A stretch of 64,000 bases of DNA from Pectobacterium carotovorum (GCF_033898505.1 NZ_JAXAFK010000006.1:1-64000); one strand, 5' to 3'. Counted from the stretch's first letter, positions 19,714 through 32,960 are shown. Notes: generated by a model from the sequence alone, not told the origin. Translations and numbers: made by a program.

Positions 19714-21405
19714 TTACGGCGTTTCTGTCACGGTTCCCTGATGCATTTGCTGTCTGATGGGGTGGTCGTTACTATCCACACCTTGCAGCGTACCGCTTAG
19801 CGTCGGCTTAAGCTGTGTATCAGCGGCAAGTCGCCCATTCAACTGCAATTGCAGATTCGTGTTACCTGTCGGTGCGGTTGCGGGTTCTGGCCATCCCCAA
19901 CGCGTCAGAACATCCAGCGGGACGGCGCGTCCTGTCAGCGACAGGGAAAAATTGCGTGCCGGTTGCTGGCTGATGGTCGCTTTGGCGTCCAGCATGCCAT
20001 TTTGCGTAAATGCGCTGAGTTCGTTAATGGCAATCTGGTTATCGTCGGCCACCAGTGCCAGTGAAGGGCGGCGCACATCGACTTTATTGAACGTCGCGTC
20101 GCTGGCATTAAGGTTCAACGATCCTGTCCAGATTCCCCACTGATGATTACGAGCCAGCAACAGATCGCTGCCGTAGCCATCCAGCGCGGTGAGCTGGAAA
20201 GGGAAATCCGGATTGATATCGATCAGCAGGTTGCGATTGGCCGTGAATTTTCGCACATTCACTTCTGCCAGCCATGATGGCAGCGTCGCCTGCCACCGCT
20301 GGCGCCAGTCGCCGGGAAGTGTGTACTCCATCCCTGCGACAACAAATTCATTCAGCTGTAAACGTCGGTTACTACGCTGCCAGCTGCCGTTGGTTCGCAG
20401 TAAACCGCCTTCCCAACGCGTAGAGAACTGCTTGATGTTAACGCCCGCCGGCGACAAATCCAGATTCACGATAGGGTCGATAAGGTGCATGTTGCCGTTC
20501 ACAATGTCGGTTGCATTGAACGACAGCGTTCCGCCTTCGCTCTGCCAGTCATTCTGCTTAAACGTGACATTTTGCAGGGCAACATCCAGGTCGATAAACG
20601 CCCATCCCGGTCCTTCGATACGGGCATCAATCAGATCAAAGCGGTCAACCGTAACAGAAGGCAGCTCGGTCACGGGTTGCCAGAAAGCTTCCGGCGTTCT
20701 CTGCGTTTGCAAACGGACATTGCTGAGCCGGAGGTTACCGATCTGCCAACTGCCGTCTTCTGCGCGGCTGGCGTTGCCCGTTAGCTGCCCTTGAGCAACA
20801 TCGGCGCCGAAATTGCTCAGAATCAGCTGGTTATGGTTGATTTCGCCCTGAACCAAGACCTGACTGGCAGGAATATCGTTGAGTTCGAGTGAACGGGCGC
20901 TGAGCTGGAACTGCCCCTGCTTACCTAATAGATATCCCGCCTCGGGCTGCCACGGCATGATTCCGCCGTTGATCTGTTGGCCATTCAGACGCCAATCGCC
21001 GTCCTTTGCCTGCAGTGCCATTGTACGCAGTTGTAGCACATCGGCTTCGATAGGGAGCGTGGCGGCCTGTGAGGAAAGATTTAGCGTACCGCCTTCCAGC
21101 TCCAGACTGGCGAAATGGCGCGGTTCAGTAATCTGACGCACGCTAAATCCGGCTGAAACCTGCTTTGCAGTGAGTGTCGGCGGCTGGTTTTTTTGACCGA
21201 AACTGACGTCGGTGAGTTGGATATGATCGGCTGTTGACCAGTCATGATTGATTTTGCCCAGTGACAACTGGTAGTCGGTATTTTGGTTTACCCAATTACT
21301 CACCCAGCCTGCCGCCCAACTGGTTTGCAGTAATACGTATACGACTACCAGCGCTAAAAAGGCCAGTAGCAGTAGGGTCAGCAATAATTTCCCGATAAAT
21401 TTCAT
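19714..21405 (-). CDS. yicH: AsmA family protein YicH
   Basis: 563 residues (E. coli YicH 569), anchored by one N-terminal membrane helix (residues about 5-28) with a large periplasmic part of repeating beta-strands. The family of AsmA/TamB-like proteins is thought to bridge the envelope and carry phospholipids outward; the specific role of YicH is not settled. ITEPRHFASLELEGGTLNLS and the FPFQLTALDGYG stretch agree with E. coli. The start is the ATG at 21405 (MKFIGKLLL). It is downstream of xanP, but a terminator separates them. Confidence 0.92.
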   Translation of the reverse strand: MKFIGKLLLTLLLLAFLALVVVYVLLQTSWAAGWVSNWVNQNTDYQLSLGKINHDWSTADHIQLTDVSFGQKNQPPTLTAKQVSAGFSVRQITEPRHFASLELEGGTLNLSSQAATLPIEADVLQLRTMALQAKDGDWRLNGQQINGGIMPWQPEAGYLLGKQGQFQLSARSLELNDIPASQVLVQGEINHNQLILSNFGADVAQGQLTGNASRAEDGSWQIGNLRLSNVRLQTQRTPEAFWQPVTELPSVTVDRFDLIDARIEGPGWAFIDLDVALQNVTFKQNDWQSEGGTLSFNATDIVNGNMHLIDPIVNLDLSPAGVNIKQFSTRWEGGLLRTNGSWQRSNRRLQLNEFVVAGMEYTLPGDWRQRWQATLPSWLAEVNVRKFTANRNLLIDINPDFPFQLTALDGYGSDLLLARNHQWGIWTGSLNLNASDATFNKVDVRRPSLALVADDNQIAINELSAFTQNGMLDAKATISQQPARNFSLSLTGRAVPLDVLTRWGWPEPATAPTGNTNLQLQLNGRLAADTQLKPTLSGTLQGVDSNDHPIRQQMHQGTVTETP

Positions 21406-21493
21406 CGTGTCAGTCCATGCCAATCGTCAGGGAGAACTGTTCTTATGCCGCAATTTCCCTGAAGGCTCAATAGGTAATGCTGTTACAGACAGT

Positions 21494-21528
21494 AAAAAGC
21501 GAGCGGTGTTGCATCACCGCTCGCTTTT
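21494..21528 (-). terminator. bidirectional terminator between xanP and yicH
   Basis: Perfect 11-bp arms AGCGAGCGGTG and CACCGCTCGCT (loop TTGCAT), flanked by A5 on the left and T4 on the right, so it works in both directions. It ends xanP, so yicH needs its own promoter. Confidence 0.9.
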
Positions 21529-21562
21529 ACATGAACTGAACAGAAATTATTGCGGGCTGGCG

Positions 21563-22951
21563 CTATTTTTCTTCGTGTGGGAAGACCAAATTCAGCACGA
21601 TTGCGGTAATCCCGCCAGCGGCAATACCGGAAGACAGTAACGTTTTAATCCAATCTGGTGCGAATTGCAGAATCAGTGGCTGCTGCGATACGCCAAGGCC
21701 AACGGCCAGCGACAGCGCAATAATCATGATAGCGCGGCGGTTCAGTGGTTCGCGGGACACAATGCGCACACCGGAAGCGGCGATCGTACCAAACATCACG
21801 ATAGTGGCACCGCCCAGAACCGGCTCTGGAATATGCTGCACAAATCCGCTAACGGCAGGGAACAGCCCCAGCGCGATCAGCATCAGCGAAACCACGAAGC
21901 CCACATAGCGGCTGGCAACACCGGTAAGCTGGATGACGCCGTTATTCTGGCCGAAGCAAGAGTTAGGGAAGGTATTGAATACGGCGGAAAGGCAAGAGTT
22001 CAGACCGTTTGCCAGCACGCCGCCTTTTAAGCGTTTCATGTACAGCGGGCCTCTGACCGGCTGCTCAGACACGTCGGAGGTCGCGGTGATGTCACCGATG
22101 GTTTCTAACGACGTCACCATGAAGACCAGCATCAGTGGGATCAGCAGGTTCCAGTCAAAGCCTAAACCGTAATACAGCGGTGTTGGCACCATGATAGCCG
22201 TATCGTGTTGCGAGGATGTGTTTTCCGGCAGCATTCCCATCAGCCAGGCACCCAGATAACCCACCGCCATGGCAATCACCAGAGAGGCGACACGCAGGTA
22301 GGGGTTACGCTGGCGGTTCAGCAGAATAATAACCAGCAACACCACGCCTGCCAGCAATAAGTTCTTAGGCGCACCGAAGGTGTTATTACCCATCGCAGCA
22401 TAGCCGCCGCCGATAGAAGTCAGGCCGACCTGAATCAGCGACAGACCAATGATCATCACCACAATGCCGGAAACCAGCGGGGTAATGATGCGGCGGGTTA
22501 AATGCAGGAAGCGTGAAAGAATGATTTCAGTGAAGGACGCGACCATCAGCGTACCGAACAGCGCCGCCATCATGGTGGGAACATCTGCGCCACCATTCTT
22601 CAGTGCCAATCCACCCATAATCAGTGGCGTCACGAAGTTAAAGCTGGTGCCCTGAATAGACAGCAGGCCAGAACCGACGGGGCCCCAGGTTTTAATTTGT
22701 AGAATAGAGGCCAGACCGGAAGCGAAAAGCGACATGCTGATGATGCGCTGCGTATCATGAGCGGGTAAACCCAATGCCTGACAGATCAGTAGCGCAGGAG
22801 TAATCACCGCAACAAACATGGCCAACAGGTGCTGGCTGGCGGCGAACAGCGTTTGCGGCAGCGGCGGCCTGTCTTCAAGACGATAGATGAGTTCACTGCG
22901 CTGAGGTGCGGCAGCGGCTTCTGTTTGGGACGTTTCCGTGGTGGTAGTCAT
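21563..22951 (-). CDS. xanP: xanthine:H+ symporter XanP
   Basis: A 462-residue inner-membrane transporter of the NCS2 (nucleobase-ascorbate) family, about 14 membrane segments, collinear with E. coli XanP (463). The conserved [28 protein letters not shown] and [17 protein letters not shown], which form the substrate and proton site, are intact. It brings xanthine in for purine salvage. A PurR-like palindrome lies 60 bases upstream of the ATG. In E. coli gltS lies between xanP and recG; it is absent here. Confidence 0.95.
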   Translation of the reverse strand: MTTTTETSQTEAAAAPQRSELIYRLEDRPPLPQTLFAASQHLLAMFVAVITPALLICQALGLPAHDTQRIISMSLFASGLASILQIKTWGPVGSGLLSIQGTSFNFVTPLIMGGLALKNGGADVPTMMAALFGTLMVASFTEIILSRFLHLTRRIITPLVSGIVVMIIGLSLIQVGLTSIGGGYAAMGNNTFGAPKNLLLAGVVLLVIILLNRQRNPYLRVASLVIAMAVGYLGAWLMGMLPENTSSQHDTAIMVPTPLYYGLGFDWNLLIPLMLVFMVTSLETIGDITATSDVSEQPVRGPLYMKRLKGGVLANGLNSCLSAVFNTFPNSCFGQNNGVIQLTGVASRYVGFVVSLMLIALGLFPAVSGFVQHIPEPVLGGATIVMFGTIAASGVRIVSREPLNRRAIMIIALSLAVGLGVSQQPLILQFAPDWIKTLLSSGIAAGGITAIVLNLVFPHEEK

Positions 22952-23010
22952 GATGTAAGTTGGCGTTCCTGAAACGACAAAGAGCGCATTTTAATGATCT
23001 CTTTGTCGAA

Positions 23011-23024
23011 AGCAAACGTTTGCT
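23011..23024. promoter_or_regulatory. PurR-type operator upstream of xanP
   Basis: AGCAAACGTTTGCT is a perfect 14-bp palindrome containing the PurR core GCAAACGTTTGC. It sits 60 bases before the xanP start codon and suggests repression when hypoxanthine or guanine is abundant. Confidence 0.65.
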
Positions 23025-23159
23025 AGCTCATCTCTTCGATATGAATTTTGTCTGAATGGGCAAGACCTTATTATTTAAGGGGATATGCAATGTCATACTT
23101 TCCGCTGCATGCAGGTTGGCGGCGAGGTTTTTAGAAAAAGGAAGAATGTGTGGCTGTGA

Positions 23160-25241
23160 TTAGGCGTTAGTGTAGCGTGCGCGCTCTGGCAGCCAGCGTT
23201 CAATGAGCGCAATGGCATGCTCGGGATAGTGCTCATGCAGGTGGCGTGCAACGCGCTGCACCTGTGGAATCAGGTCCTGATCGCGCAGGAGGTCGGCTAC
23301 TTTGAACTCGGCATTGCCGGTTTGTCGCGTCCCTAATAATTCGCCTGGTCCGCGAATTTCCAGATCGCGCTGAGCGATAACAAAACCATCGTTACTATCG
23401 CGTAGAACCTGAAGCCGTTTCTGGGCGGTTTTGCTCATTGGCGTTTTGTAGAGTAGTACGCAGTGAGACGCCACTGCGCCGCGTCCGACGCGACCGCGTA
23501 ATTGGTGCAGCTGTGCCAGACCCAGACGCTCTGGGTTCTCGATGATCATCAGGCTGGCATTCGGTACATCTACACCCACTTCGATGACGGTGGTTGCCAC
23601 CAGCAGTTGCAGCTCGCCCTGTTTGAAAGCCTGCATCAACGCCTGCTTTTCCTGCGCTTTCATGCGACCGTGAACTAATCCAACCTTGAGATTCGGCAGA
23701 GCAGCTTTTAGCTCTTCACTGGTGGCTTCTGCTGCCTGCGCTTCCAGAAGGTCGGATTCTTCAATCAACGTGCACACCCAATAGGCCTGCCGCCCTTCCT
23801 GCTGACAGGCGCTATTCACACGCTCGATGATGTCGCTGCGGCGTGAATCCGGTATGGCGACCGTGGTGACGGGGGTTCTGCCTGGAGGTAGCTCATCAAT
23901 GACGGACGTATCCAGATCGGCATAGGCCGTCATCGCCAGCGTGCGGGGAATTGGTGTGGCGGTCATAATCAATTGATGGGGATGGAAGCCCTGTTCTTCG
24001 CCTTTCTCCCACAGCGCAAGGCGTTGATGCACGCCAAAGCGGTGCTGTTCATCAATAATGACTAACGCCAGCCCGTTGAATTTCACCTGCTGCTGAAAAA
24101 TGGCGTGCGTCCCGACCACCATGGAAACCTGACCGCTGGCGATGGCATCCTGCTGCGCCTGACGCGCTTTTCCTTTTTGTTTGCCAGCCAGCCAGCCCAC
24201 TTCGAGCCCCAGCGGTTCAAACCACTGACGGAAATTATGGGCGTGCTGTTCGGCCAATAGCTCTGTTGGTGCCATTAATGCGACCTGTTTGCCGTTGGCA
24301 ATGGCTCGTAATGCTGCCAGCGCGGCGACCAGCGTTTTCCCTGAACCGACATCGCCCTGCACCAGACGCATCATTGGGAAGTCTTTCGCCATATCCGTTT
24401 CAATTTCAGCGACGACACGCTTTTGCGCCTGTGTGGGAGTGAAAGGCAGGGCGGCGAGTAACTGCTGCTTCAGGCTGTCTTTCTCCAGTAGCGACGAGGC
24501 TTTATGTCGCTGCTCCCCAGCCCGCACGGCGAGCATACTCAGGTTGTGCGCCAGCAGTTCTTCCATAATCAGCCGCTGCTGCGCTGGGTGTTTCCCGTGT
24601 TCCAGCTCGCTGAGCTGCATATCCGGCGGGGGACGATGTAGCGTGCGCAGCGCATCCGGCAGACTAATGAGCGAACGGCTCAGGGATTCAGGTAGCAACT
24701 CATCAATGTGATTGGCATCGAGCAATGCCAGCGCCTGATCGGTAAGCTTGCGTAGCGTCGCCTGACGAATACCTTCCGTGGAGGGATAAACCGGCGTGAG
24801 TGATTCCTGTAGTTCAACCTGCGTATTATCCCCCTGAACACGATATTCAGGATGGATGATCTCCGCACCGATTTTACCGCGCTTGATTTCACCATAAGCG
24901 GTAACACGCTGTCCCGGCGCGAGACTGTTTTTCATTGCGGCATTGAAATTGAAGAAGCGCATGGTCAGCATACCGCTGCCGTCGCTGATTTGGCAGGTCA
25001 ACATACGACGGCTGCCAAAGGTGATGTCGTTACGTAGGATTTCACCTTCCACGGTGGCATACATACCGGGAAGGAGGTCGCCAATGGGATAAAGATGTGT
25101 GCGGTCTTCGTAGCGTAAAGGTAAGTGCAGCAGGAGGTCCTGCACGGTTTCCAGCCCGAGTCGCGCGAGTTTCGCTGCCTGGCTTGCACCCACGCCGGTA
25201 AGTGTACTCAGCGGTTGGGTGTTCAGCAGGCGGCCTTTCAT
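23160..25241 (-). CDS. recG: ATP-dependent DNA helicase RecG
   Basis: 693 residues, as in E. coli. It regresses stalled replication forks and migrates Holliday junctions and R-loops. The N-terminal wedge/OB domain (RYEDRTHLYPIGDLLPG) is followed by helicase motifs I GDVGSGKT, II DEQH, III TATPIPRTLA and VI QLRGRVGRG, then a C-terminal TRG motif region (DLEIRGPGELLGTRQ). The frame is open to 25274; the ATG at 25241 overlaps the trmH stop (TGATG), so the genes are translationally coupled. Confidence 0.97.
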   Translation of the reverse strand: MKGRLLNTQPLSTLTGVGASQAAKLARLGLETVQDLLLHLPLRYEDRTHLYPIGDLLPGMYATVEGEILRNDITFGSRRMLTCQISDGSGMLTMRFFNFNAAMKNSLAPGQRVTAYGEIKRGKIGAEIIHPEYRVQGDNTQVELQESLTPVYPSTEGIRQATLRKLTDQALALLDANHIDELLPESLSRSLISLPDALRTLHRPPPDMQLSELEHGKHPAQQRLIMEELLAHNLSMLAVRAGEQRHKASSLLEKDSLKQQLLAALPFTPTQAQKRVVAEIETDMAKDFPMMRLVQGDVGSGKTLVAALAALRAIANGKQVALMAPTELLAEQHAHNFRQWFEPLGLEVGWLAGKQKGKARQAQQDAIASGQVSMVVGTHAIFQQQVKFNGLALVIIDEQHRFGVHQRLALWEKGEEQGFHPHQLIMTATPIPRTLAMTAYADLDTSVIDELPPGRTPVTTVAIPDSRRSDIIERVNSACQQEGRQAYWVCTLIEESDLLEAQAAEATSEELKAALPNLKVGLVHGRMKAQEKQALMQAFKQGELQLLVATTVIEVGVDVPNASLMIIENPERLGLAQLHQLRGRVGRGAVASHCVLLYKTPMSKTAQKRLQVLRDSNDGFVIAQRDLEIRGPGELLGTRQTGNAEFKVADLLRDQDLIPQVQRVARHLHEHYPEHAIALIERWLPERARYTNA

Positions 25242-25933
25242 CAGCACTCCGACGATTGCATCGCGGCCCACCACGGGGTATCCGCTACAATCTGACCCTG
25301 ATGGTCGATATAAGGACGGGAGAGTCCTTTACGTTTTGCGACGCGTGCCAGTACTGGATAGCCCCCTTCAAACAGCAGCCGCTGCTGCTCTTCTTCATCC
25401 AGCGGGCTGTCTTCGCGCTGATACATGCCTGCTATCTGGCGCTGGCGCTGCGCTTCATACAGGATCAACGCCGAGGCTACGGAGACATTCAGCGATTGCA
25501 CCATACCGGTCATCGGAATGATGATATCCCGATCGGCCAGTTTGAGTGCTTCGGCAGTAATACCGGTTTTTTCTTGTCCGAGCAGAATGCAGGTCGGGCG
25601 GGTGTAATCAATTTCCCGAAAATCGACCGCGTGCTCAGACAAATTGGTCGCCAGAACCTGCATGCCTTCGGCTTTCAGGTGACCAACCGCATCACCGATA
25701 TTGCGATGGGTTTTCACCTGCACCCAGCTATTACTGCCCGCAGCCGAGGAAACCAGCGTTTTCATCCGGCTGGTGGGCCAAATCGCATGGACCTGGTGCA
25801 CGCCGACGGCATCCGCGGTACGGATAACGGCAGAAATGTTATGGGGCTTATGCACCTGCTCCATGCAAATTGTCAGATCGGGCTGACGGCAGTTGAGCAT
25901 CTCTTTTATGCGTGCATAACGTTGAGGGGTCAT
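25241..25933 (-). CDS. trmH: tRNA (guanosine-18-2'-O)-methyltransferase TrmH (SpoU)
   Basis: 230 residues, a SPOUT-fold methylase that uses SAM to methylate the ribose of G18 in the tRNA D-loop. It shows the three SPOUT motifs: NISAVIRTADAVGVHQVHA, LLGQEKTGIT and IPMTGMVQSLNVSVASALIL, which form the knotted SAM site. It lies 5 bases after spoT and overlaps recG by one base, giving the conserved spoT-trmH-recG operon. Confidence 0.96.
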   Translation of the reverse strand: MTPQRYARIKEMLNCRQPDLTICMEQVHKPHNISAVIRTADAVGVHQVHAIWPTSRMKTLVSSAAGSNSWVQVKTHRNIGDAVGHLKAEGMQVLATNLSEHAVDFREIDYTRPTCILLGQEKTGITAEALKLADRDIIIPMTGMVQSLNVSVASALILYEAQRQRQIAGMYQREDSPLDEEEQQRLLFEGGYPVLARVAKRKGLSRPYIDHQGQIVADTPWWAAMQSSEC

Positions 25934-25938
25934 GACGA

Positions 25939-28038
25939 TTAATTTCGGTTACGGTTAACTTTGATGACATCCGGCATCACGCGAATTTTACGCATAATAT
26001 TGGCCAGATGAACGCGATCGAGTGTGGTGAGACGAATAAAGGCGCTGTATACGCGGCCGTCTCTCTCTTCCGTATTGATGCTCTGAATATTGGAATTCGC
26101 GGCGTTGATCGCTGCCGTCAGGTTCGCCAGCGCGCCCTGATGGTTGAACATATCGACTTTGATTTCAGCGATGAACTCTTGTTCCGTTACCTTATCCCAC
26201 TCTACCGCCATGAATTTTTCAGGTTCTTTCTGATAGCCGCGAATGTTGCGACAGGATTCATGGTGAATAACCAACCCTTTACCGGGGCTGACGTGGGCGA
26301 TGATCGGGTCGCCGGGAATAGGGCGGCAGCATTTGGCAAATGAGATCATGACGCCATCTGCACCTTTGATCGGCAACTTGCGCAGCCCGGTGGTTCCCAG
26401 TTCAGATTGTTCGTTCAGCAGATTTTTCGCCACGACGACGCTCATGGCATTACCCATACCAATTTCCGCCATCAGATCGTCCAGCGTAGCGAGCTTCATG
26501 CGATCAAGCTCAAGCTGAATAGATTTCTCAGGAATGTCGGAGAGTTTACGACCGTTGCCCAACGCGTGGTTCAGTAAACGGCGGCCAAGGCTCACGGAAT
26601 CATCACGCTTGAGATTTTTCAGCATCTGGCGGATTTTGGAACGCGCTCTGGAGCTCACTACAAAGTTAAGCCATGCGGCATTCGGCCTGGCACCTGGCGC
26701 GGTAATGATTTCAACGGTTTGGCCGCTGGTGAGCGACTGTGACAGCGGGTAAGGCTGACGATCGACGCGCGCGCCGACGCAGGCATGGCCGATATCGGTG
26801 TGTACCGCATAGGCGAAATCGACGGGTGTCGCACCTGCGGGGAGTTCCACAATACGGCCTTCCGGCGTGAAGACGTACATCTCATCAGGGAAGAGATCGG
26901 ACTTCACGCTTTCGATAAATTCAAATGAGCTACCGGCACTTTGCTGGAGTTCCAGCAGGCTTTGCATCCAGCGTTGAGCGCGGACCTGTGCCGTTGTGCT
27001 GCTCTCGCCTTCTTTATAGGCCCAGTGTGCAGCAACACCCATTTCCGCCATTTGATCCATGTCGTCGGTGCGAATTTGTACTTCGACCGGCACGCCGTGC
27101 GGGCCAATCAGAGACGTGTGCAGCGACTGATAGCCGTTGGCTTTAGGAATGGCGATATAGTCTTTTACCCGACCTGGGCGTGGCTTATACAGGCTGTGAA
27201 CCTGACCGAGCACGCGATAGCAGGTGTCCAACTCTTTCACGATGACCCGAAACGCGTAAATATCCATGATGGAATGAAAACGCTGCTCTTTCAGGTGCAT
27301 TTTGCAGTAGATGGAATACAGGTGTTTTTCGCGACCGCTGACGCGGCAGGCAATCCCAGCTTCCGTCAAACGTCCTTCGATTTCCGACAGGATTTTCTGA
27401 ATCATTTCCTTGCGGTTACCGCGTGCAGCCTTGACGACCTCTTTAATGACGCGATAGCGGTTCGGATACAGCGCCTCAAAACCCAGTTCTTCCAGCTCGG
27501 TTTTGAGGTGATGGATACCCAGCCGATGTGCCAGCGGGCTGTATATTTCCAGCGTTTCGCGGGCAATGCGGCGGCGCTTGTCCGGGCGCAATGAGCCCAG
27601 CGTGCGCATGTTATGGGTACGGTCTGCGAGTTTGATCAGGATGACGCGAATATCTTGCACCATCGCCATGATCATTTTGCGAAAGTTTTCAGCCTGCGCT
27701 TCTTTCTTATCGCGGAACTTCAGTTTGTCCAGCTTGGAGACGCCTTCCACCAGTTCAGCAACGCTTTTACCGAAAAGCTGTTCCATGTCTTGATAGGTGG
27801 CGGGGGTGTCCTCTATGACATCATGCAGCAGTGCTGCCATCAGCGTTTCGTAATCGAGACGCATCTCCGCCAGAATACAGGCGACGGCAACAGGGTGTGT
27901 GATATAGGGTTCACCGCTGGAGCGAGTCTGCCCCTCGTGAGCATCACGTGCAACTAAGTAAGCCTGCTGTAAACGTTTGATCTGATCTTCTGGCAGATAA
28001 CGTTGAATCAGCAGATTAAGGCTTTCAAAAATGTACAA
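25939..28038 (-). CDS. spoT: (p)ppGpp synthetase/hydrolase SpoT
   Basis: 699 residues with the full Rel/SpoT layout: HD hydrolase (HDVIEDTPATY near residue 72), a weak synthetase domain (VLGQVHSLYKPRPGRVKDYIA), TGS (VFTPEGRIVELPAGATPVDFAYAVHT), the helical/zinc-finger region with CCRPIPGD, and a C-terminal ACT domain (FNHQGALANLTAAI). It sets the ppGpp level in response to carbon, iron and fatty-acid starvation. It is 18 bases behind rpoZ, in the same operon as in E. coli. Confidence 0.97.
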   Translation of the reverse strand: MYIFESLNLLIQRYLPEDQIKRLQQAYLVARDAHEGQTRSSGEPYITHPVAVACILAEMRLDYETLMAALLHDVIEDTPATYQDMEQLFGKSVAELVEGVSKLDKLKFRDKKEAQAENFRKMIMAMVQDIRVILIKLADRTHNMRTLGSLRPDKRRRIARETLEIYSPLAHRLGIHHLKTELEELGFEALYPNRYRVIKEVVKAARGNRKEMIQKILSEIEGRLTEAGIACRVSGREKHLYSIYCKMHLKEQRFHSIMDIYAFRVIVKELDTCYRVLGQVHSLYKPRPGRVKDYIAIPKANGYQSLHTSLIGPHGVPVEVQIRTDDMDQMAEMGVAAHWAYKEGESSTTAQVRAQRWMQSLLELQQSAGSSFEFIESVKSDLFPDEMYVFTPEGRIVELPAGATPVDFAYAVHTDIGHACVGARVDRQPYPLSQSLTSGQTVEIITAPGARPNAAWLNFVVSSRARSKIRQMLKNLKRDDSVSLGRRLLNHALGNGRKLSDIPEKSIQLELDRMKLATLDDLMAEIGMGNAMSVVVAKNLLNEQSELGTTGLRKLPIKGADGVMISFAKCCRPIPGDPIIAHVSPGKGLVIHHESCRNIRGYQKEPEKFMAVEWDKVTEQEFIAEIKVDMFNHQGALANLTAAINAANSNIQSINTEERDGRVYSAFIRLTTLDRVHLANIMRKIRVMPDVIKVNRNRN

Positions 28039-28056
28039 GGGCGACTCGTGGTGTGA

Positions 28057-28332
28057 TTAACGACGGCCTTCAGCAATCGCGGTAACCGCCTGAATCTCTG
28101 CGGCTTCCTGCTCTTGCTGTTCCTGACGGTCACGAACATCCAGAATCTGGTTGTTGATCAGACCTTCTTCGATCTCACGCAGTGCGATCACGGTGTACTT
28201 ATCGTTTTCTTCAGGAACCAGCGGATCTTTGCCGCCAGTCTGGATTTGACGGGCGCGACGAGCAGCGACCAACACCAGGTCAAAACGGTTACCAATTTTC
28301 TCTACAGCGTCTTGAACAGTTACGCGTGCCAT
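28057..28332 (-). CDS. rpoZ: RNA polymerase omega subunit
   Basis: 91 residues ([20 protein letters not shown] at the start), identical in length to E. coli omega. It binds the beta-prime subunit, helps enzyme assembly and forms one ppGpp-binding site. It precedes spoT in the same operon, so the ppGpp maker and part of its target are encoded together. Confidence 0.97.
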   Translation of the reverse strand: MARVTVQDAVEKIGNRFDLVLVAARRARQIQTGGKDPLVPEENDKYTVIALREIEEGLINNQILDVRDRQEQQEQEAAEIQAVTAIAEGRR

Positions 28333-28385
28333 AATGTGCTACTCCACAGGAAATAAAATGACTGCGCATCATACTGAAAGAGGCG

Positions 28386-31020
<2,635 letters not shown>

Positions 31021-31274
31021 GCGGTGATGATTTTTCAGGATAGGTCGAAATTGCACTTTTTATTTTTTCGTGGACTCATTCACATAAAAGGGGCGTTTTT
31101 TCTGTTTTCTCTACGTAATCATAAGTAAAATTTACGAATTAAACGGTCTAAACCTATTTGCTGTTTTGCGATATAAAATGCCTGAGAGTCTGATTATTTC
31201 TGTTGAACTCAGGCATAGGGATGTTGTCGTATAGCTTCAGATAATAAGAAAGGTTTGTTGGAGCACTTGTCATA

Positions 31275-32960
31275 ATGAAGTTTGTAGCATCTTTTTCGCA
31301 ACCCAAATTATCGTTTGTCCTGGCAATCTATATTGGTCTTTTTCTCAATATCTCAGTGTATTATCGACGGTTTGATTATTTTTCACTCTCTGCTGGTAAC
31401 CAGGTTCCAACGTTTATTCCCGCTCTTGTCGAATTGACTGCGAGTATCTTATTTACCTTTTTCCTGATGAGAATTATTTCACTCGGGGGACGTCGTTTTT
31501 ATCGAATTATTGCCTCTCTCCTGGTGCTGATTTCCGTTGCCGCCAGTTATTACATGACGTTTTTTAATGTCGTGATCGGCTATGGCATCATTGCTGCGGT
31601 CATGACCACAGATATTGATCTTTCTAAAGAAGTTATTGGTTTTCGTTTTTTCCTGTGGATGCTGGCGGTGAGTGCGCTACCGCTGTTTTTGATCTGGAAG
31701 AACTCACTGCGCCATACGCTGTTCGAACAGCTTAAATCGCCGGGAAAGCGTTTAATTCCTCTTCTGGTTCTTGTTGCCGTCGTTGCGCTGGTTTGGATGC
31801 CGCTTCGCTATATGGACAACATTCAGTCGGTGTCTGAACGGGAATCTAATGTGGATTTGCCCAGCTATGGCGGCGTAGTGGCTCACTCGTATCTGCCCTC
31901 TAACTGGTTATCTGCGTTAGGGTTATTTGCCTACACCAAGTATGACGAGAGTCAGGACTCTTCCAATCTTTTCGATCCGGCTCAGCATTTTACCTATGTC
32001 CCGCCGAAAGGCATTGATGATACCTACGTCGTTTTCATTATCGGTGAAACAACCCGTTGGGATCATATGGGGCTGCTAGGCTACGAGCGGGATACGACGC
32101 CAAAGTTATCGAAAGAAAAAAATCTGGTCGCATTCCGTGGCCAGTCATGTGATACCTCAACCAAGCTTTCTATGCGCTGTATGTTTGTGCGAGAAGGCGG
32201 TACGGAAGACAACCCGCAGCGAACGCTGAAAGAGCAGAATATCTTTGCCGTACTGAAAGAACTGGGCTTTACCTCCGAGCTGTTTGCCATGCAAAGTGAG
32301 GTGTGGTTCTACAATAGCATTGAGGCGAACAACTACTCTTTCCGCGAAATGATTGCGTCAGAGAAGCACAATGACGGTAAATCGGTGCAGGACATGTTGC
32401 TGGTTGATGAGGTCAAGGAGTCGCTGGCACGCTATCCCAAAGGCAAGCACCTGATTGTGCTGCATACCAAGGGTTCTCACTACCTGTATTCCATGCGCTA
32501 TCCTCGCAGCTACGCGCGCTATCAGCCTGAGTGTATGGGCGTTGATGCCTCCTGTACGCGTGAGCAGTTGATTAATGCTTTCGATAATAGCGTGCTCTAT
32601 ACCGATAGCTTTATTGATAGCGTGATCGATCAGGTTCGGGATAAGAAAGCGATCGTGTTTTATGCTTCCGACCACGGTGAATCGATTGATGAGAACTATC
32701 ATTTGCATGGTACACCGCGTGAGATGGCGCCGCCTGAGCAGTTCCGTTCACCGATGATGGTATGGACCTCGGATAAATTTTTGGCTGACACTGATAATCT
32801 GCATGCGTTTGAACAGCTAAAAGCTCAGCAGCGCGTTGGTAAAACACATCGCCATGAAGAGCTGTTTGATACGATTCTCGGATGCCTGGGATACTCGTCG
32901 CCTGATGGCGGTATTAACCCTAAAAATAACTGGTGTCAGAAACCTGCTATACCCAAATAA
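31275..32960 (+). CDS. eptB: Kdo2-lipid A phosphoethanolamine transferase EptB
   Basis: 561 residues. Five N-terminal membrane helices are followed by a periplasmic sulfatase-fold domain. It adds phosphoethanolamine to the outer Kdo of LPS. The zinc/catalytic residues are in IIGETTRWDHMGLLGY, the nucleophile threonine in CDTSTKLSMRCMF, and the metal site in YASDHGESIDE. It is collinear with E. coli EptB until NNWCQKPAIPK; the last codons and the stop are provided by the left end of an ERIC element. A weak sigma-E-like GAACT with TCGTA lies near 31205. Confidence 0.94.
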   Translation: MKFVASFSQPKLSFVLAIYIGLFLNISVYYRRFDYFSLSAGNQVPTFIPALVELTASILFTFFLMRIISLGGRRFYRIIASLLVLISVAASYYMTFFNVVIGYGIIAAVMTTDIDLSKEVIGFRFFLWMLAVSALPLFLIWKNSLRHTLFEQLKSPGKRLIPLLVLVAVVALVWMPLRYMDNIQSVSERESNVDLPSYGGVVAHSYLPSNWLSALGLFAYTKYDESQDSSNLFDPAQHFTYVPPKGIDDTYVVFIIGETTRWDHMGLLGYERDTTPKLSKEKNLVAFRGQSCDTSTKLSMRCMFVREGGTEDNPQRTLKEQNIFAVLKELGFTSELFAMQSEVWFYNSIEANNYSFREMIASEKHNDGKSVQDMLLVDEVKESLARYPKGKHLIVLHTKGSHYLYSMRYPRSYARYQPECMGVDASCTREQLINAFDNSVLYTDSFIDSVIDQVRDKKAIVFYASDHGESIDENYHLHGTPREMAPPEQFRSPMMVWTSDKFLADTDNLHAFEQLKAQQRVGKTHRHEELFDTILGCLGYSSPDGGINPKNNWCQKPAIPK

